A stretch of DNA of 64,000 nt, taken from contig NC_087112.1 in the NCBI RefSeq assembly GCF_963855985.1, positions 7,442,501-7,506,500 of the forward strand. The letters are read 5' to 3'. The notes under the pieces were generated by a model. That model ran no database searches and was not told the origin of the DNA. It saw only the letters and a list, made by a program, of their open reading frames with translations. Positions 61,576 through 64,000 of this stretch are shown here, one piece after another. The stretch comes from Ostrinia nubilalis. Its lineage: Eukaryota; Arthropoda; Insecta; Lepidoptera; Crambidae. The first letter of the stretch is position 1, and each line of letters begins with the position of its first letter. The translations under genes and the position numbers were made by a program.

Positions 61576-62084
61576 TATTACCCACTTATGTACGAGTTGA
61601 CAGAGGCCTTCCATCTTATGACCGAAACAACGGGGACTCAATAATCAGCTTATGACAAACCAGACAAAAGAAAGAAAATTATGAAAGAAGCCTTTCCGCC
61701 ATTTTCCAAACAAATGAAACTTAAAGCCGTAAAATCACAAAGAGCAAACACGATAAATCAATGCTGACACGAAATCAGACCAGCTGGCTCGCTCGGGCAT
61801 CGAACGTGCGACTGCGGCTGCGGGTGATTTATATGACGTCACCCGAGGAAACTATAGTGAGAGCACATGATATTTACTGCAAATTGAACTTTCAATTATA
61901 TTTGACAACTCATAATGTACGGCTACTTACTTATAAATTACTAGCTTTTGTACCGTTTTGCACGCGTTGAATTTCGGTCTGTGACAGAAAACTCTACCAA
62001 TATATATTTTTCCAAATTGAAAACTATGTATTATGTCCTTGCCAGGGTCTCACAAATTATGTCCCTATCTTTTATTAATCTACA
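61576..62084. other. No gene; one CRE palindrome
   Basis: A small GC-richer patch (61775-61850) carries TGACGTCA at 61834-61841. No convincing frame. Confidence 0.3.
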
Positions 62085-62180
62085 ACGAGGAAGCTCTTGG
62101 CTTGCATCTCTCCTGATGGAAAGTGATGATCAAGCTGAAGGTGGAAGCAAGCTTCACACGGAATCCTCGACCACAGAGAA
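62085..62180 (+). repeat. LINE tail fragment (CACCTGATGG family)
   Basis: acgaggaagctcttggcttg, catctctcctgatggaaagt gatgatcaagc, gaaggtggaagcaagcttca cacgg. The longest forward copy; the frame through it (99 codons) is LINE-derived or chance. Confidence 0.55.
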
Positions 62181-62804
62181 CAACCATTCATCTAAATCGG
62201 TTCAGCGGTTCAAGCGTGAAGAAGTAACAGGCAGATTTTCACATTAAATATCAGTATGGATTTCACCAAAAAGTGACATTCCATTTTTATTGATTTTTTC
62301 TACATTAATTCTTAAATTACCTTTTTTGTAGAGATCATATTACATACTTAGTTTATGTAAACAATCCAATTTTGGAAAGAAAACACATCACTTAATTGAT
62401 TTTCAGAACTTACCTAACATTATAACCACTAAGTACGGAAATTGTAATTGTCCCGATCAACGTACTGGAAAAGATATAAAATGTTCAGCATTAATTTCCT
62501 GGAACGTCTCATCACATTTGCCATAGGGATCCGTATTTTATGTTATCTTTGGGCCATCTTAAACCTTTCATAGAAAAGTATTTTTAGCGTGGATAATATA
62601 AAATATGTCATTACAATATTATGTTGCTTCTTGCCATTGTCCAGAAAAAAAATGCAAAATGGAATTTGTAACAGTTTTTTAAAAAAACACCAAAATTTTT
62701 TTTTGTATGATCGCAATTTATCATAACGAATTCTACAGTGTTTATTTTTTAATGGAAAACATTTTCTCGTTTTTTTCTTGCTGGCCAGTCGTTTAGCAAA
62801 CTAA
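62181..62804. other. No gene seen
   Basis: AT-rich. Nothing recognised. Confidence 0.3.
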
Positions 62805-62922
62805 GGCTGAGTTGCACCACCTAACTTTGACGGTAACTATTACGTTATCCGGTGTTTTTTGTATGGAGTTTGACAGATTTTTGACATTTGTCACAGTTAA
62901 AGTAAGATGGTGCAACCCAGCC
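62805..62922. mobile_element. MITE, GGCTGGGTTGCACC family, copy 3
   Basis: GGCTGAGTTGCACCACCTAA and the complement of GGCTGGGTTGCACCATCTTA, with TAA on both sides (62802-62804, 62923-62925). The internal word tatccggtgttttttg corresponds, on the other strand, to the CACCGGTTAT word of copies 1 and 2. Confidence 0.8.
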
Positions 62923-62925
62923 TAA

Positions 62926-63521
62926 GAGAACGCAACACTTCTTTTAAATTACTTACAAGTCATTGTGTATACTGAGAATGGGTTGCAGCCTCTGAAAATA
63001 GCATTTCTGTAAACTACACTCGGCGTCAAATAAACCGCACCTCCCGCGACAAGCGCGTTTATTGATATAAAACTGTTAAATTGGGATTAATCGCTATCCA
63101 TCTGTTAAAGACAAGTGAGATCATTATTTGGTTTTATAACCACAAAAAATTGGTCTAATTAGTCCCAGAGTTGTCCCAACATTGGCTTTTTCAAGTCACA
63201 TTTGTGATACTCACGTGTTAATTGTTTATAAAAAAATCAATGTTTTTTTCTTTAACTTTATTATTGGGCTTTCAAATAACACCGACATTGGGGGGCGGGG
63301 TAAGTTATTGGGAGGTGCAATTTCTTTGACGCCGAGTGTATTGTACCTACCTAAGCTCTTTCTAAAGGGTCAATGGAAAAGCTTGAATATGCAGTACTAG
63401 AGCCTTCCACGTATTTCACGAGAGCTTCCAGAAACTCGAGAGTAAGTCTATTTTAGTAATTCTGTTGACTTGGAACCACAGGCTCAATAATTTAAGATCA
63501 GTGTTTTCGCTCAACATTATT
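62926..63521. other. No gene seen
   Basis: A small GC-bearing patch (63285-63345, ggggggcggggtaag) without a frame. Otherwise AT-rich. Confidence 0.3.
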
Positions 63522-63833
63522 AATAGGGATGATGACTGGGTAATGAAATCGAAATTCTATTTAGTCCGTCAGACAGATAATAAAAAAATTTTGGACACAT
63601 TTTTTATTTTTTTTCATAATCGAATAATTATAGTATTATATTGAGTTGAAATGTCGCGTGACGTCAGTTTTGAGTAAAAAATCTACTCAAGCGCGACGTA
63701 ACGCGCCATTTCAACTCGATGTAGCACTGTTATTATTTAATTATGAAAGAAAATAAAAAATATGAGTCTAATATTTTTTAATTATTTATCTATCTGACAG
63801 ACAAATAATTGAAATTTTGTCATCTAGCCTATT
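63522..63833 (+). mobile_element. MITE family 1, copy 3
   Basis: AATAGGGATGATGAC start, TTAGTCCGTC (63561), a TTGGACAC word, a core with a TGACGTCA palindrome (63659-63666) and a gaaatgtcgcgtgacg / cgcgacgtaacgcgccattt fold-back, and the end CTAGCCTATT. TA lies on both sides. 312 bp. Confidence 0.65.
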
Positions 63834-64000
63834 ATAGTAGCTTTATCCTTTCTTAGTCATTTTATTCATATCAAATATATCAAAAGACAATGAAATATGA
63901 ATTTTTGTTTTATGGAAAATTATAAAATTGAGAATTATTGTGTCCTTATGTCCTTTTTCAAGATCCATTAGGTAGGTACCAAATTACCAAAATAAAATTC
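63834..64000. other. No gene seen
   Basis: AT-rich window edge. Confidence 0.3.

Overview
Eukaryotic, AT-rich, repeat-saturated DNA, almost certainly from a moth or butterfly (Lepidoptera). The evidence is a run of the insect telomere unit (CCTAA on this strand), dispersed Helitron tails ending in CTAG after a GCGGCCGC-type block, many 3' ends of RTE-like LINEs, LINE tails ending in ATG or TTTGAC repeats, a tRNA-headed SINE, and piggyBac, hAT, Tc1/mariner and TAA-flanked MITE insertions. I find no intact host protein-coding gene. All long reading frames are short, lie in transposon remnants, or cannot be told from chance. The window is best read as intergenic or intronic DNA. Family names rest on visible termini, target duplications and short protein motifs; no database search was possible.

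Layout. 1-3.8 kb: dispersed repeats, one 372-bp element (720-1091) and a GC patch. 3.8-11.6 kb: a nested structure. A hAT-like element (3800-11595, 8-bp duplication gttgcgtt) contains a broken R1/jockey-group LINE, and that LINE is split by a second hAT-like element (4902-10770, 8-bp duplication gttggaac). The inner hAT carries a 1.19-kb element with perfect 43-bp ends and a 1.7-kb unit with nearly identical 101-bp inverted arms around a CpG-rich block that looks like a host promoter and first exon. 11.6-19.2 kb: mostly featureless, with a broken THAP-like exon, LINE ends and a Helitron. 19.2-22.1 kb: local tandem repeat, a 1058-bp piggyBac-like element in TTAA, and two fold-back structures. 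22.1-33.8 kb: TAA-flanked MITEs, a Tc1/mariner-like MITE inside a LINE tail, a 1.39-kb fold-back palindrome and more small MITEs. 33.8-45 kb: MITEs, short palindromes, a SINE interrupted by a Helitron, and an unclassified low-complexity stretch. 45-51 kb: two GC-richer exon-like patches, Helitrons and an interstitial telomere repeat. 51-64 kb: SINE pieces, an 80-bp hairpin repeat, a six-copy ~177-bp satellite-like array interrupted by a hAT MITE, a dead mariner-type element, the full copy of a MITE whose partial copy lies 22 kb upstream, and a tRNA-Tyr-like 3' half.

As there are no genes working together, the interest lies in the order of insertions and in the few segments (8.6-9.5, 13.4, 45.8 and 50.3 kb) whose composition or reading frame does not look like transposon debris.
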